47,025 bases of DNA from an uncultured archaeon (GTDB lineage Archaea; Nanobdellota; Nanobdellia; Woesearchaeales; CAIVOO01): positions 1-47,025 of the forward strand of contig CAIVED010000010.1 of assembly GCA_903904885.1 (NCBI GenBank), read 5' to 3'. A model generated the notes under the pieces. The model did no database searches, had not been told where the DNA came from, and was given only the letters and a program-made list of their open reading frames with translations. Positions 7,945 to 16,144 of this stretch are shown in pieces; the first letter of the stretch is position 1; the number at the start of each line of letters is the position of its first letter. A program made the position numbers and the translations under genes.

Positions 7945-8021
7945 TAAAATCCCCTTTTCTGGTTCTTGCATTAATCCGGCTATCAGATTTGATTCTTCTG
8001 CTCAGATTGCCATGCAAGAAA
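7945..8021 (+). repeat. Structured intergenic repeat, copy A (first hairpin only)
   Basis: Matches the 5' portion of the family seen near 18 kb, 27 kb, 31 kb and 40 kb: CTGGTTCTTGCATTA at 7960-7974 and TTGCCATGCAAGAAA at 8007-8021, giving a 9-bp stem TTCTTGCAT/ATGCAAGAA. The second and third hairpins are absent. It lies just downstream of htpX but in the opposite orientation to that gene. Confidence 0.75.
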
Positions 8022-8034
8022 TAATATCTTAAAA

Positions 8035-8910
8035 TTACATCGCATCCAATCTTTTAATCCTCTCATCAATCGGAGGATGCGTTGAGAAGAGATTGTTTAT
8101 CCAGCTGGTTTTCATCGGGTTTGCGATGAATAAAGAAGAGACTGACTTGTCGACCTTTTGCATCGGCATGTTTTCTTTCTTGATTTTTCTCAAAGCGTTG
8201 GCTAATCCTTGAGGATATCTTGTTAATAATGCGCCGGAAGCGTCTGCCAGATACTCTCTCTTTCTTGAGATTGCCAATCTGATTATTTCACCGGCCAATG
8301 GCGCGAAGATTGCCAGGATTATGCCCACAAGAATGAAAATCATTCCTGCGCCGTTCTTCTCATCCCGGTTTCCTCCGAACCACATCATTCTCAAAAATAC
8401 ATTGCTTATTATTGCTATCATTCCAATCATCACGACAACAAGCATCATGAATCTTATGTCATAGTTTCCGACATGGGACATTTCGTGGGCGATTACTCCT
8501 TCAAGTTCCTGGCGGTTTAGCTTCTTTAATGCTCCCGTTGTAACTGCGATTGATGCATTTTCAGGATTCCTTCCTGTTGCAAATGCATTAATTGCCTCGT
8601 CATTCATCACATAAACCTTCGGTTTTGGCAGGCCCGCTGCTATTGCCAAACCTTCAACTGTGTTAATCAAATAGATATGGTCTTTCTTGTTTGCCGCCAC
8701 TGCATGGGAAACTGATAACGCTATTTTATCCCCCGAATAATAACTGATTAATGCGTAAATTACTGCTACGATTGCAGCAAGAACTATTCCCGCATATCCG
8801 TTGCCGTAGATGGCGCCGATTACAAACCCAAGAAATATTACAAGGGCGACTATAAGGGAGAACAGAACATAAGATTTTGCCTTGTTTGAAGTAATATCCT
8901 CATATATCAT
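8035..8910 (-). CDS. htpX: HtpX-like membrane metalloprotease (M48)
   Basis: 291-aa zinc protease of the inner/cytoplasmic membrane that degrades damaged membrane proteins. Two N-terminal membrane segments (about 13-35 and 38-57), zinc motif HEMSH (H142, E143, H146), a second pair of membrane helices (about 153-175 and 190-212) and the downstream third ligand Glu in SRKREYLADASGA. The C-terminal THPPIDERIKRL is typical of HtpX. The ATG overlaps the lemA stop by one base (TAATG), so it is translationally coupled to lemA; this lemA-htpX pair is common in archaea and bacteria. Confidence 0.95.
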   Translation of the reverse strand: MIYEDITSNKAKSYVLFSLIVALVIFLGFVIGAIYGNGYAGIVLAAIVAVIYALISYYSGDKIALSVSHAVAANKKDHIYLINTVEGLAIAAGLPKPKVYVMNDEAINAFATGRNPENASIAVTTGALKKLNRQELEGVIAHEMSHVGNYDIRFMMLVVVMIGMIAIISNVFLRMMWFGGNRDEKNGAGMIFILVGIILAIFAPLAGEIIRLAISRKREYLADASGALLTRYPQGLANALRKIKKENMPMQKVDKSVSSLFIANPMKTSWINNLFSTHPPIDERIKRLDAM

Positions 8911-9476
8911 TAGTCGAATTTAACTTTTACAACCTTCCTTTCCTCGGCTGATTCTGTCTTGAAGAATTCCTTGTCTGTGAACTTGAACATGTTTGCTATT
9001 ATGTTTGAGGGGAATGTCTGTATTTTTGTGTTGTATTTCAGGACAGTGTCATTGTAGAACTGCCTTGAGTAGGCAATCTTGCTTTCTGTTCCTGACAGCT
9101 CTTCCTGGAGCATCATGAAGTTCTCGTTTGCCCTTAATGTTGGGTAGGCCTCTGCCACTGCGAATAATGACTTTAGGGCGCCTGAAAGCATATTGTCTGC
9201 CTTGGCCTTTTCCTTCAGGGACGTGGCTTTTGACATGATATTCCTTGCCTCTGTAACCATCTTGAAGGTTTCCTTCTCGTGCTTGGCGTAGCCCTTGACG
9301 GTTTCAACAAGGTTTGGGATTAAATCGAATCTCCTCTTCAACTGGACGTCAATCTGCGCCCAGGCATTCTGGATTCTATTTCGAAGCCAGACCAAAGAAT
9401 TGAAGATTGCGATTACCCATATTACAAAGATTACTACAACCGCGATAATCACCCATGCCCATATTGCTAGTGCCAT
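8910..9476 (-). CDS. lemA: LemA family membrane protein
   Basis: 188 aa with one N-terminal membrane helix (about 3-28) followed by a cytoplasmic helical bundle. The family signature is clear: [60 protein letters not shown], and [20 protein letters not shown]. Precise function is unknown; the constant pairing with HtpX suggests a role in membrane protein quality control. A TTTATAAA box about 22-30 nt upstream suggests a leaderless mRNA starting at the ATG. Confidence 0.95.
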   Translation of the reverse strand: MALAIWAWVIIAVVVIFVIWVIAIFNSLVWLRNRIQNAWAQIDVQLKRRFDLIPNLVETVKGYAKHEKETFKMVTEARNIMSKATSLKEKAKADNMLSGALKSLFAVAEAYPTLRANENFMMLQEELSGTESKIAYSRQFYNDTVLKYNTKIQTFPSNIIANMFKFTDKEFFKTESAEERKVVKVKFD

Positions 9477-9562
9477 AGTTCAGGATTGAGGGGTTAGGAT
9501 TTATAAAGGTTGTGAAAAAAATTCCAGAAAGCTTTAAAAATATTATCCCAATATGGATTTAA

Positions 9563-9931
9563 ATGACATTTGAGCTACAAAGCCAAGTCAAAGGGATAAT
9601 AAGTGCTGTCCTAACAATAATTATTGCAGTTTCTTCAGGCTTTGTCATACAAAATCCTTGGTTTTGGATTGCCATTGCGATATGCGGTTTTGCTCAAGTG
9701 AGCTTGATATGCATCCCCTCTATAGAAGAAAGATTTTATCGAGATAGAATGGCTTATATGGAAAGACAGGATAAACGTGATAGAGATTTTGAAGAAAAGA
9801 CGAAAAAGTTAAGATTGTCTAAAAAGTTGCAAAATATGCAAGATCAAGCAAAGAAAATTGAAAACGGGAAAGGTCTTAGAAATTTTATTGAGTTTGATAA
9901 GTATAATAGACATAGCTGGGGGAGAAAATGA
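9563..9931 (+). CDS. Small two-helix membrane protein with charged tail
   Basis: 122 aa, not assigned to a family. Two hydrophobic segments (about 10-30 and 33-52) are followed by a strongly charged, probably helical cytoplasmic tail of ~70 residues rich in Arg, Lys and Glu (RMAYMERQDKRDRDFEEKTK). A TATA-like AGCTTTAAAAATATT lies 22-32 nt before the ATG. The codon choice and sequence are visibly A+T richer than the flanking lemA and hef genes, suggesting acquired DNA. The next gene starts inside its last codons (ATGA overlap), so the two form an operon. Confidence 0.75.
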   Translation: MTFELQSQVKGIISAVLTIIIAVSSGFVIQNPWFWIAIAICGFAQVSLICIPSIEERFYRDRMAYMERQDKRDRDFEEKTKKLRLSKKLQNMQDQAKKIENGKGLRNFIEFDKYNRHSWGRK

Positions 9932-10242
9932 TAAATATGTTTATAATTAATTTTAAAAAAATGGAGAGGAAGAAGATAAACATATTTGTCAATGAAGATT
10001 TTGAAAGAAAAATGAAATCTTTACCAAAAGAAATTCAAAATGTAGTCAACAAAACACTACTTAGCATTCATAACGGTAATTTATCAAGTGTGACAAAAAT
10101 CCCGAGTTCAGATCTTTATACAAAGAATGTGGGAGAATATGTTCTCATATTTTCAAAGAAAGAAGAGAGTATATTCATAATGAATTTAATGTCTAAGAAA
10201 GAATTTTCGGGGGAATACAAAAAATCTCTATTTTTATTTTAA
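9928..10242 (+). CDS. RelE/ParE-like small protein (tentative)
   Basis: 104 aa. The order of elements resembles the RelE/ParE toxin fold: DFERKMKSLPKEIQNVVNKT helices, then short strands around KIPSSDLYTKNVGEYVLIFS and a final strand IFIMNLMSKKEF. The usual 'YRIIY' strand appears as EYVLIFS, and the C-terminal catalytic Arg/His-Tyr pattern of RelE is not evident, so nuclease activity is uncertain. It overlaps the upstream gene by 4 nt and has GGGGGAG just upstream of the ATG. No antitoxin-like partner is obvious; the upstream membrane protein would be an unusual one. A downstream ATG (9961) is an alternative start. Confidence 0.5.
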   Translation: MINMFIINFKKMERKKINIFVNEDFERKMKSLPKEIQNVVNKTLLSIHNGNLSSVTKIPSSDLYTKNVGEYVLIFSKKEESIFIMNLMSKKEFSGEYKKSLFLF

Positions 10243-10327
10243 ACTATTTGTTTTGTCCTGTTCTCAATTTTAGCCCGGCAAGTTGAACGGGATCCAATTT
10301 AAATACTCTTTTTGGTTTTCTGCCATC

Positions 10328-10945
10328 ATGGATAAGGCAAAAATGTTTGAATGTGTCAAGAAGTTAGGTTTTGATATGTATGATGTTGTTTATTCAACTG
10401 ATGGGGGTGTTGAAATCAGCATCTTCCGCCCTTCAGAACCTTCCAAGCGCTTCGAGCATTATGATAAAAACAAGAACTTTCAGATATGGCTCAAAGAGGG
10501 TAATAGGGATTTCAAACCAAACCATTTAAGGGTGCTCATTGACCTTAATTTGAGGATCAGAAGCCGACCAGATCTAAAGAAACAGCTTTTATTGGCATTT
10601 GATAAAATCTTTTATGGAGAAGACCCAGAATTAGTGCTTAAATCTCTAGAGAAAGAACATTTTGAACATTCCTTAAATGACCTGATTGTCATTGGGATTC
10701 TTGCACAGTTATTGTTGATTGAGCAAGAGTATTGCTATTATGGGGAAAGTCAGTTTGACCCGCCTAATCTGTTTTTGCAAGGGTGGATAAGAGAATTTAT
10801 TGACAACCCAAAGGAAATTGATAATTTATGTATGGCAGTTTGCAGTAGGCAGGCACCGTTAGCACGATACGTTGATTTAGAAAATAAGAAAAGCAAGAAA
10901 CATGTTAAAAGTCTTAGCGAACTTTGGTATTTAGAGAGTAATTAG
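10328..10945 (+). CDS. Uncharacterised 205-aa island protein
   Basis: Not recognised. Soluble; N-terminal part mixes strands and loops (KKLGFDMYDVVYSTDGGVEI), the C-terminal part is predicted helical with a hydrophobic stretch NDLIVIGILAQLLLIEQEY that is too short and charged-flanked to be a sure membrane helix. The ATG at 10328 is preferred to one 45 nt upstream because a TATA-like TTTAAATAC sits about 26 nt before it. Its 3' end overlaps the convergent methylase gene by 32 bp. Position beside a Dam-type methylase makes a restriction or regulatory partner conceivable, but no nuclease motif was seen. Confidence 0.6.
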   Translation: MDKAKMFECVKKLGFDMYDVVYSTDGGVEISIFRPSEPSKRFEHYDKNKNFQIWLKEGNRDFKPNHLRVLIDLNLRIRSRPDLKKQLLLAFDKIFYGEDPELVLKSLEKEHFEHSLNDLIVIGILAQLLLIEQEYCYYGESQFDPPNLFLQGWIREFIDNPKEIDNLCMAVCSRQAPLARYVDLENKKSKKHVKSLSELWYLESN

Positions 10946-11768
10946 TTACTACAACTTCGTTTATTTTTCCTCTTTTTGTTGCGTCGCAATTTATCATTCT
11001 TGTTGCCCTAACTGTTCCTATTTTGAAACCTTTGTAGAGATTTTTTATAAAATCCGTGTCGCTGTTGCTTAACATTAGCTTACACCCTTTTTTATCGAGT
11101 TCCTTGAAAACTCTTGCCAACTGCTCTTGTTCTTTCTCAAGAAAATTGTCTTTTGTGTATGTTGTAAAACTCTTGCCTTTCTTTAACGGGTAATATGGCG
11201 GATCGAAATAAACAAAGTCACCTTTTTTGGTGAGGCCAAGAATTTTTTCAAAAGACATTACTTTTATTTGAACATTCTTTAGTAATTTGGATATTTCTCT
11301 TAAGTCCTCTTCGGAACATATTGCTGGATTTTTGTAGCTGCCTATTGGAACATTAAACTGCCCATTTGAATTTACCCGGTATAATCCATTAAAGCAAGTT
11401 TTGTTTAGGTATATTGATCTTGCTGCATTTTCAACAGCTGACAGCTCTTTGGGATTTTTTGCTCTTATCTTGTAATATTCTTCTTTGCCATGATTTTTTT
11501 TATATTCTTTAAGACGTATTATCAATTCCTCAACATTATTTTTGATAATCTTGTAAATGTTAATTAATTCCTCATTTATATCTGATAGCAGAACTTCTTT
11601 TGGTTTGAAAACTTTTAGGATGTAGAACGCTACCGCTCCGCCACCTACAAATGGCTCAAAATATCTTTCAATTTTTAGGGGGAAGTATGGCTCAAACTGA
11701 GAGATTAGCTGTTTCTTTCCCCCCACCCATTTAACAAGGGTGGGTATTTGTTTTGGTCTTTCTTCCAT
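10914..11768 (-). CDS. dam: Dam-type DNA adenine N6-methyltransferase
   Basis: 284-aa class alpha (D12) adenine methyltransferase. SAM-binding motif FEPFVGGGAVAF (about residues 38-49), catalytic DPPY (about 189-192), and LNKTCFNGLYRVNSNGQFNVP, the segment typical of Dam/DpnII-type enzymes that modify GATC. The ATG at 11768 has AAGGG just upstream; a TTG 15 nt earlier is possible. It follows the membrane-anchored caspase-like gene by 22 nt and so probably shares the hef transcript. No cognate endonuclease was recognised nearby, so it may be an orphan methylase. DNA here is A+T rich. GATC specificity is inferred from family similarity. Confidence 0.9.
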   Translation of the reverse strand: MEERPKQIPTLVKWVGGKKQLISQFEPYFPLKIERYFEPFVGGGAVAFYILKVFKPKEVLLSDINEELINIYKIIKNNVEELIIRLKEYKKNHGKEEYYKIRAKNPKELSAVENAARSIYLNKTCFNGLYRVNSNGQFNVPIGSYKNPAICSEEDLREISKLLKNVQIKVMSFEKILGLTKKGDFVYFDPPYYPLKKGKSFTTYTKDNFLEKEQEQLARVFKELDKKGCKLMLSNSDTDFIKNLYKGFKIGTVRATRMINCDATKRGKINEVVVTNYSLNTKVR

Positions 11769-11790
11769 TGGCCCTTTTACCAAGCTTTAG

Positions 11791-12429
11791 TTACTTATCC
11801 TTTTTTAATTTATCTTTTCTTTTGGCTTCTTTGTACAATTTATCAATAACACTATTGATTTTTAAAACACTCATTTTCTTACAAGTTACAAAAGACATCC
11901 CATTTTTGGATAAAACGTAATCTGCCAAACTTTTCCCATAATTATGGTTACAATGGAATTGATACACTTTTGTTTTTTTCTTAGCATCTTGAAATTCACA
12001 ATAGTAAATGATTTTATTCTTGCCTAATTTAACTCCGTGTCTTTGGCCATGCCCAAAAATGTAAACTGATGAAACTTTATTGTCATTTATAATTTTCCGG
12101 AAATCATTTTGGGACACTTTGTCATAAACTTTGTACGATTCATTATTTAATTTAAGTGTTTTAATTAATTTTGAAATTTCTAGACTATAAATTAGAATTT
12201 TTTCTGGCCAATAGTTATTTGCCAGTATTATTGCAGAATGATTTTTTCTGTTTCCGAATTCTCTATTTTTTTGTACATACTTCATATCAAAATAAACGAT
12301 TGGATAACCAAATATTGGAAGAATGATATTATAAAAAACCCAGACATAAATTTTTACATATAACCAAGCAAGGAATAGCAACGCTAATGAACAAAGAATA
12401 TATGAAGTTATTTGTATTGAACTCATCAT
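11791..12429 (-). CDS. Membrane-anchored protein with caspase/CHAT-like His-Cys signature
   Basis: 212 aa. One or two N-terminal hydrophobic helices (about 7-41) anchor it. The soluble part resembles a caspase-hemoglobinase fold: a first strand SAIILANNYWPE (65-76), a helix, then SVYIFGHGQRHGV (121-133) with H127, and KVYQFHCNHNYGKSLADYVL split around C160. In caspases, gingipains and CHAT proteases the His sits in a GHG-like turn and the Cys ends the next strand, as here. It begins 4 nt after hef, whose stop overlaps a GGTGA ribosome-binding site, so it is coupled to hef. Protease activity is inference; a non-catalytic relative is possible. Confidence 0.6.
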   Translation of the reverse strand: MMSSIQITSYILCSLALLFLAWLYVKIYVWVFYNIILPIFGYPIVYFDMKYVQKNREFGNRKNHSAIILANNYWPEKILIYSLEISKLIKTLKLNNESYKVYDKVSQNDFRKIINDNKVSSVYIFGHGQRHGVKLGKNKIIYYCEFQDAKKKTKVYQFHCNHNYGKSLADYVLSKNGMSFVTCKKMSVLKINSVIDKLYKEAKRKDKLKKDK

Positions 12430-12433
12430 TTTT

Positions 12434-14632
12434 TCACCCCATCAAATAATCCTTCAAATTACTATTATATTCACTGTCGCTGATTTCCTTGATTTTGGCT
12501 GCGATTTTGTCACCAACGCCCTCAACCTTCTTCAATTCCTCTTCTGAAGCGTTAATCACTCCTTTAACTGAACCAAACTTGTTCAATAAGTCTTTCGCCA
12601 ATGCCGGCCCAACAGAAGGAATCGAAGAAACCAGATACTCCATCTGCTCTTTTACGTTAACAGGCTTCTTGACGTGCAAACTGAACTCTTCAAAGCCCTT
12701 GTCCTGCTCTCTGCGAGCAATAGAAACAAACAGCGCAGCTGTCTCATTGGAATCTTTAGTAAATATTAATGGCATCCCGTAACTTACAATAATCGTTGCC
12801 ATCATTCCTCTGATGGCATTCCCATGTATATTTCTCTGGGAAAATAAATCCTCTGAACCTTCAACAACAACAAGCGGCTTTTCAAAATTGTCTTTCAGGT
12901 GCCTGAGTTGTGTCAAAAGCCGTCCATCAATAATCGAATCAACAAAATCTTTCTGGGTTTTGTACTCGACCCCGACCCGTTCAGAAAGCACATAATCAGA
13001 ACTCTCAAGGCTTCGCAAATCAATCTTCACACCTACGTCCATCAGACTTTTAATCACCGCATTTCCTTTCTCTCGGTAATCAGCAACCACTTTAAGCGTA
13101 GGATAATAGTCCTTCAATGTCTTTTTCTCGGATTTGAAAGAAATCTTTGTCTTCAATTCCTTAAGAAGTGAATGCATCCTTTTCTCTTTGTGATGTGCGC
13201 TCCACCTGTATGCCTCATCGCGAGTACCTTTTGCGAAAAGAACAATAACCTTCCCTTCATCATTACGACCAGTTCTTCCTCTACGTTGAATACTACGTAT
13301 GGCCGAAGGAATCGGCTCGTAAAATATCACCGTATCAACCTTCGGAATATCAAGCCCTTCCTCACCAATGGATGTGGCAACAATTGCATTATACTTTCCC
13401 TCACGAAAATCCTCAATTATCTGCTTCTGCTCTTTCTGGCTCAAACCTGAACCATTCTTTTTAGTCTGCCCAACAAATAAAGCACACCGGCCGCCAATCT
13501 TATTTACTTCCTCAACAATCTTCTGGGCATTCTCACGATAGTTATTGAAAATTATCAGCTTGTTCTCCTTATGTATCTCATTTGCAACAATTTTCTTAAG
13601 CTCGGTTAATTTAGGATGCTCAACATTCTTCTCAGCCAAACTGCGCGCCTTAACCAAAGCAGATTTGAAATCAACATCCTTTGCAAGATTCTGCACTGCC
13701 TTGACAGTTGAGCTTGAAGCAGATGAATAAATTCCTTCCAAATAGGTCAAAAGCGAGCCAATGCTCTGGGTCTCCAGCAATTCCAAAGCATGCATAACCT
13801 TAATTGCCTCGGCAGCAACAGACATTGCCCTCATCAAATCAAAATCCTTCTCTCCTTTAGCCAATCTTGCATGTATTCCTGCCTGAAGCATTAATATCTC
13901 TTTTTTGGAAATATTAACCGAACTGTTAATCAGCCCCTGTTCTTTTATCAGCTTCAGTTTGGACGTCAGGCAGTTATCAAGATATTTCTTTACATCATAG
14001 AATTCAGCAGGCAATGTTACAGAAACCCATTCGAACTCTGTTTTTTTGACATACTGCTTTACATCAGAATCATCTTTAGTTCGGACTTCAATGTCTTCAA
14101 TGCCCAAATTCTGGCAGATTTCATTTATTTTCTCAAGGTCAGTACCTGGTGAAGCAGTTAAAGCCAGCACGCGCGGATATTTTGCTTTCTTGAGATATTG
14201 CTTCGCAATAAAATTGTAGGCATAATCTCCCGTAGCCCTATGGCACTCATCAAATATAATCAAAGAAACATCAGACAAATCAATTTTCTCAGAAATAACA
14301 TCATTCTCCAGCCCCTGGGGTGTACTAAACACTATTTTGGCATCATTCCAAAGTGAGGCCCTTTTCTCAGGATTGACCGCGCCTGTAAAAACAACAAGAT
14401 TCCCAACATCAAGGTGCTTCTCGAAGGTGGCCTTGTGCTGGTCAACAAGCGGCTTTGTAGGAGCAAGAAAGATTATCTTTGAATTTGGGTAACTCTTCAA
14501 ACGTTGCACAGCCAAAAGCATGGCAATTCCTGTCTTTCCCATGCCGGTTGGCAATACAACAAGTGTGTTCTTTTCAGAGGCAGTTGCCAGTATGGTTTCC
14601 TGGTACAGCCTTGGAGTAAAATCCCTTAACAT
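12434..14632 (-). CDS. hef: Hef/FANCM-like helicase fused to XPF-type nuclease
   Basis: 732-aa fork-processing enzyme. N-terminal SF2 helicase: Walker A PTGMGKT (about 28-34), DECH box (IIFDECHRATGDYAYN), ALTASPGT motif III, and motif VI SIQRRGRTGRN. C-terminal XPF/ERCC4 nuclease: VVADYREKGNAV, GVEYKTQKDFVDSIIDGRLL, and a tandem HhH end (SSIPSVGPALAKDLLNKFGS; EGVGDKIAAKIKEI). The nuclease signature is normally ERKxxxD; here it reads EYKTQKD, a change at the Arg. Acts on stalled forks and branched DNA, likely with Hjc, PCNA and RPA. The helicase box is DECH instead of the more common DEAH. Confidence 0.95.
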   Translation of the reverse strand: MLRDFTPRLYQETILATASEKNTLVVLPTGMGKTGIAMLLAVQRLKSYPNSKIIFLAPTKPLVDQHKATFEKHLDVGNLVVFTGAVNPEKRASLWNDAKIVFSTPQGLENDVISEKIDLSDVSLIIFDECHRATGDYAYNFIAKQYLKKAKYPRVLALTASPGTDLEKINEICQNLGIEDIEVRTKDDSDVKQYVKKTEFEWVSVTLPAEFYDVKKYLDNCLTSKLKLIKEQGLINSSVNISKKEILMLQAGIHARLAKGEKDFDLMRAMSVAAEAIKVMHALELLETQSIGSLLTYLEGIYSSASSSTVKAVQNLAKDVDFKSALVKARSLAEKNVEHPKLTELKKIVANEIHKENKLIIFNNYRENAQKIVEEVNKIGGRCALFVGQTKKNGSGLSQKEQKQIIEDFREGKYNAIVATSIGEEGLDIPKVDTVIFYEPIPSAIRSIQRRGRTGRNDEGKVIVLFAKGTRDEAYRWSAHHKEKRMHSLLKELKTKISFKSEKKTLKDYYPTLKVVADYREKGNAVIKSLMDVGVKIDLRSLESSDYVLSERVGVEYKTQKDFVDSIIDGRLLTQLRHLKDNFEKPLVVVEGSEDLFSQRNIHGNAIRGMMATIIVSYGMPLIFTKDSNETAALFVSIARREQDKGFEEFSLHVKKPVNVKEQMEYLVSSIPSVGPALAKDLLNKFGSVKGVINASEEELKKVEGVGDKIAAKIKEISDSEYNSNLKDYLMG

Positions 14633-14685
14633 AGGAAAATAAAGTCCAATAAACTTTATAAACTCTGCGAGGAGATGTCCAGTGG

Positions 14686-14958
14686 ATGATAGTCAAACTC
14701 CTCGGTCTTGTTGACCTGCTGACCGCTGTTTTGGCGGTTTTCGCTCACATAGGATTCATCCCAACAAGTGTACTCAAAATATTCGCAGTATACCTTATAA
14801 TAAAAGGCGCAATTTTCATAAAATCTTTCACAAGCATACTTGATCTTGGCTGCGGAGTCTACCTGCTCCTGATGTTCTTTTTCAACATGCACAGCTTCAT
14901 AGTATATCTGGTTGCATTATACCTCTTCCAGAAGGCTGTTTTCAGCATGGCTACTTGA
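14686..14958 (+). CDS. Small polytopic membrane protein
   Basis: 90 aa, almost entirely hydrophobic with three to four membrane helices (about 3-22, 27-46, 48-68, 69-86) separated by short loops. No family recognised by name, though small proteins of this style are frequent in DPANN genomes. The gene is divergent from hef with only ~50 nt between the starts, and a TTTATAAA sequence at 14654-14661 lies 25-32 nt before the ATG. Opposite-strand frames here are chance. Confidence 0.7.
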   Translation: MIVKLLGLVDLLTAVLAVFAHIGFIPTSVLKIFAVYLIIKGAIFIKSFTSILDLGCGVYLLLMFFFNMHSFIVYLVALYLFQKAVFSMAT

Positions 14959-15014
14959 TTATTCACCATTATTCAATAGAAACTTTTATTAACCAATAGT
15001 TTATCTTACATGCC

Positions 15015-15848
15015 ATGGCACGAAAACCCCGCTTTGAGGATGTAAACTATTACTCCAGCCTATTCCTAACTCCCACTGCATCTGATGAAGAAATAAAAAC
15101 TGCACACAAAAAACTGCAGAAATGGCTGCACCCGGACACCAAAAATAATGATTCTTTTGCAACATCCTGCTTCCAGCGAGTGCAGGAAGCCTATAATGTT
15201 CTGGGAGACACGAACAAAAGGAAGTTCTATGATGAATTCCGATCCCAGAGTATGGTCCCGGAAACCAAAGCAGAATCTCCAAAACCAGGCGCTCAAAAAA
15301 AGGAAAAAACGCCGCCGGATTACAAAAAAAGCCGCGTGGTTTTTCCCTATCCGGTTTGGATAGACCTTGAAAGGCGGGCAGTGCCGGATACAAGAACCGG
15401 CGAAAAACTTTGTGACGGAGACATGCTTAACATATTTGCTGAGGACAGCGGTTTAAATTTTCTGGTCATGTTCTGCGTAAAAACCGCATTGGATCCCCAG
15501 GCAGCGCATGCTGCAAAAAGAATGCTTGAGGCCCATGATAAATTCATAATAATCCCCGGTTTTGTACGGGATTGCGGGGTTCTAAGGCCAGACATTGAAC
15601 GCATGATTGCAAGTTATAAGGCGGATGGAACAGGCAGGTCATTGGACAATTTGTTTTTGCTTGGCAATCAGGCAGCGTTGTACAGAATTGACCCTGATCA
15701 GGATTTTAAGCCAAAAAAAGCAGACCACAGGCATCCGGGCAGATTTCTCGGATTCAATTTCTCAAGCAGGTTTGAAGACTGGAGGTATCCTGCAACTGCA
15801 AGATGGATTAAAGAATACAAGAATTATCTTTTAGAGTATGCAGGTTGA
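15015..15848 (+). CDS. J-domain protein
   Basis: 277 aa. An N-terminal J domain (about residues 8-75) is clear: YYSSLFLTPTASDEEIKTAH, KKLQKWLHPDTKNND with the essential HPD, then QEAYNVLGDTNKRKFYDEF. J domains stimulate DnaK/Hsp70 ATPase, but no DnaK lies in this window. After a polar Lys/Pro linker (75-110) comes a ~165-residue C-terminal region (LNFLVMFCVKTALDPQAAHA, GRFLGFNFSSRFEDWRYPA) that does not resemble the DnaJ zinc-finger or client-binding domains. It is therefore a type III-like J protein of unknown specificity. A TATA-like TTTATTAACC lies ~22-30 nt upstream. Confidence 0.85.
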   Translation: MARKPRFEDVNYYSSLFLTPTASDEEIKTAHKKLQKWLHPDTKNNDSFATSCFQRVQEAYNVLGDTNKRKFYDEFRSQSMVPETKAESPKPGAQKKEKTPPDYKKSRVVFPYPVWIDLERRAVPDTRTGEKLCDGDMLNIFAEDSGLNFLVMFCVKTALDPQAAHAAKRMLEAHDKFIIIPGFVRDCGVLRPDIERMIASYKADGTGRSLDNLFLLGNQAALYRIDPDQDFKPKKADHRHPGRFLGFNFSSRFEDWRYPATARWIKEYKNYLLEYAG

Positions 15849-15859
15849 TGCTTTTTATC

Positions 15860-16144
15860 CTAGTCAATCCAGAAAACCGGCTCTGTATTGTCCTCAGACT
15901 TGCACTTCGGGCATTTTGAAGGCCGCGATAATTTCTCCCTGTTCCTGAATTCATAGCCGCAGACATTGCAGACAGAAAACTGCTCCTTCAGCTTCTTGTG
16001 GACATTCTTAAGCGATATTGAAATGTGCTTCAAATCCTCAAGAATAAACCCCACCTCAACCCTGAAAAAATCAGATAGCTGCTTGGCAGACATCTTGTCT
16101 TTTTCCAAAAGTTCCACTATTTCCCTTCGCCTTGTTTCAATCAT
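15860..16144 (-). CDS. HTH plus zinc-ribbon predicted transcriptional regulator
   Basis: 94 aa. The N-terminal half is a winged-helix-like HTH (REIVELLEKDKMSAKQLSDF, FRVEVGFILEDLKHISIS); the C-terminal half is a rubredoxin-like zinc ribbon with two CxxC knuckles (CNVCGYEF; CPKCKSED). This matches the archaeal family of short regulators with an HTH fused to a Zn ribbon (COG3357 type). Its ATG overlaps the hjc stop by 4 nt, so both are made from one message. Targets are unknown. Confidence 0.85.
   Translation of the reverse strand: MIETRRREIVELLEKDKMSAKQLSDFFRVEVGFILEDLKHISISLKNVHKKLKEQFSVCNVCGYEFRNREKLSRPSKCPKCKSEDNTEPVFWID

Noticed and set aside
9563-10242. Toxin-antitoxin pair formed by the membrane protein and RelE-like gene
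   Set aside because: The upstream gene is a two-helix membrane protein without a DNA-binding antitoxin fold, and the RelE-like protein lacks clear catalytic residues; kept only as a tentative family note.
14656-14892. 78-codon minus-strand frame opposite the small membrane protein
   Set aside because: It is rich in Cys, Tyr and His, lies opposite a clear hydrophobic protein gene with a promoter, and looks like a shadow frame.
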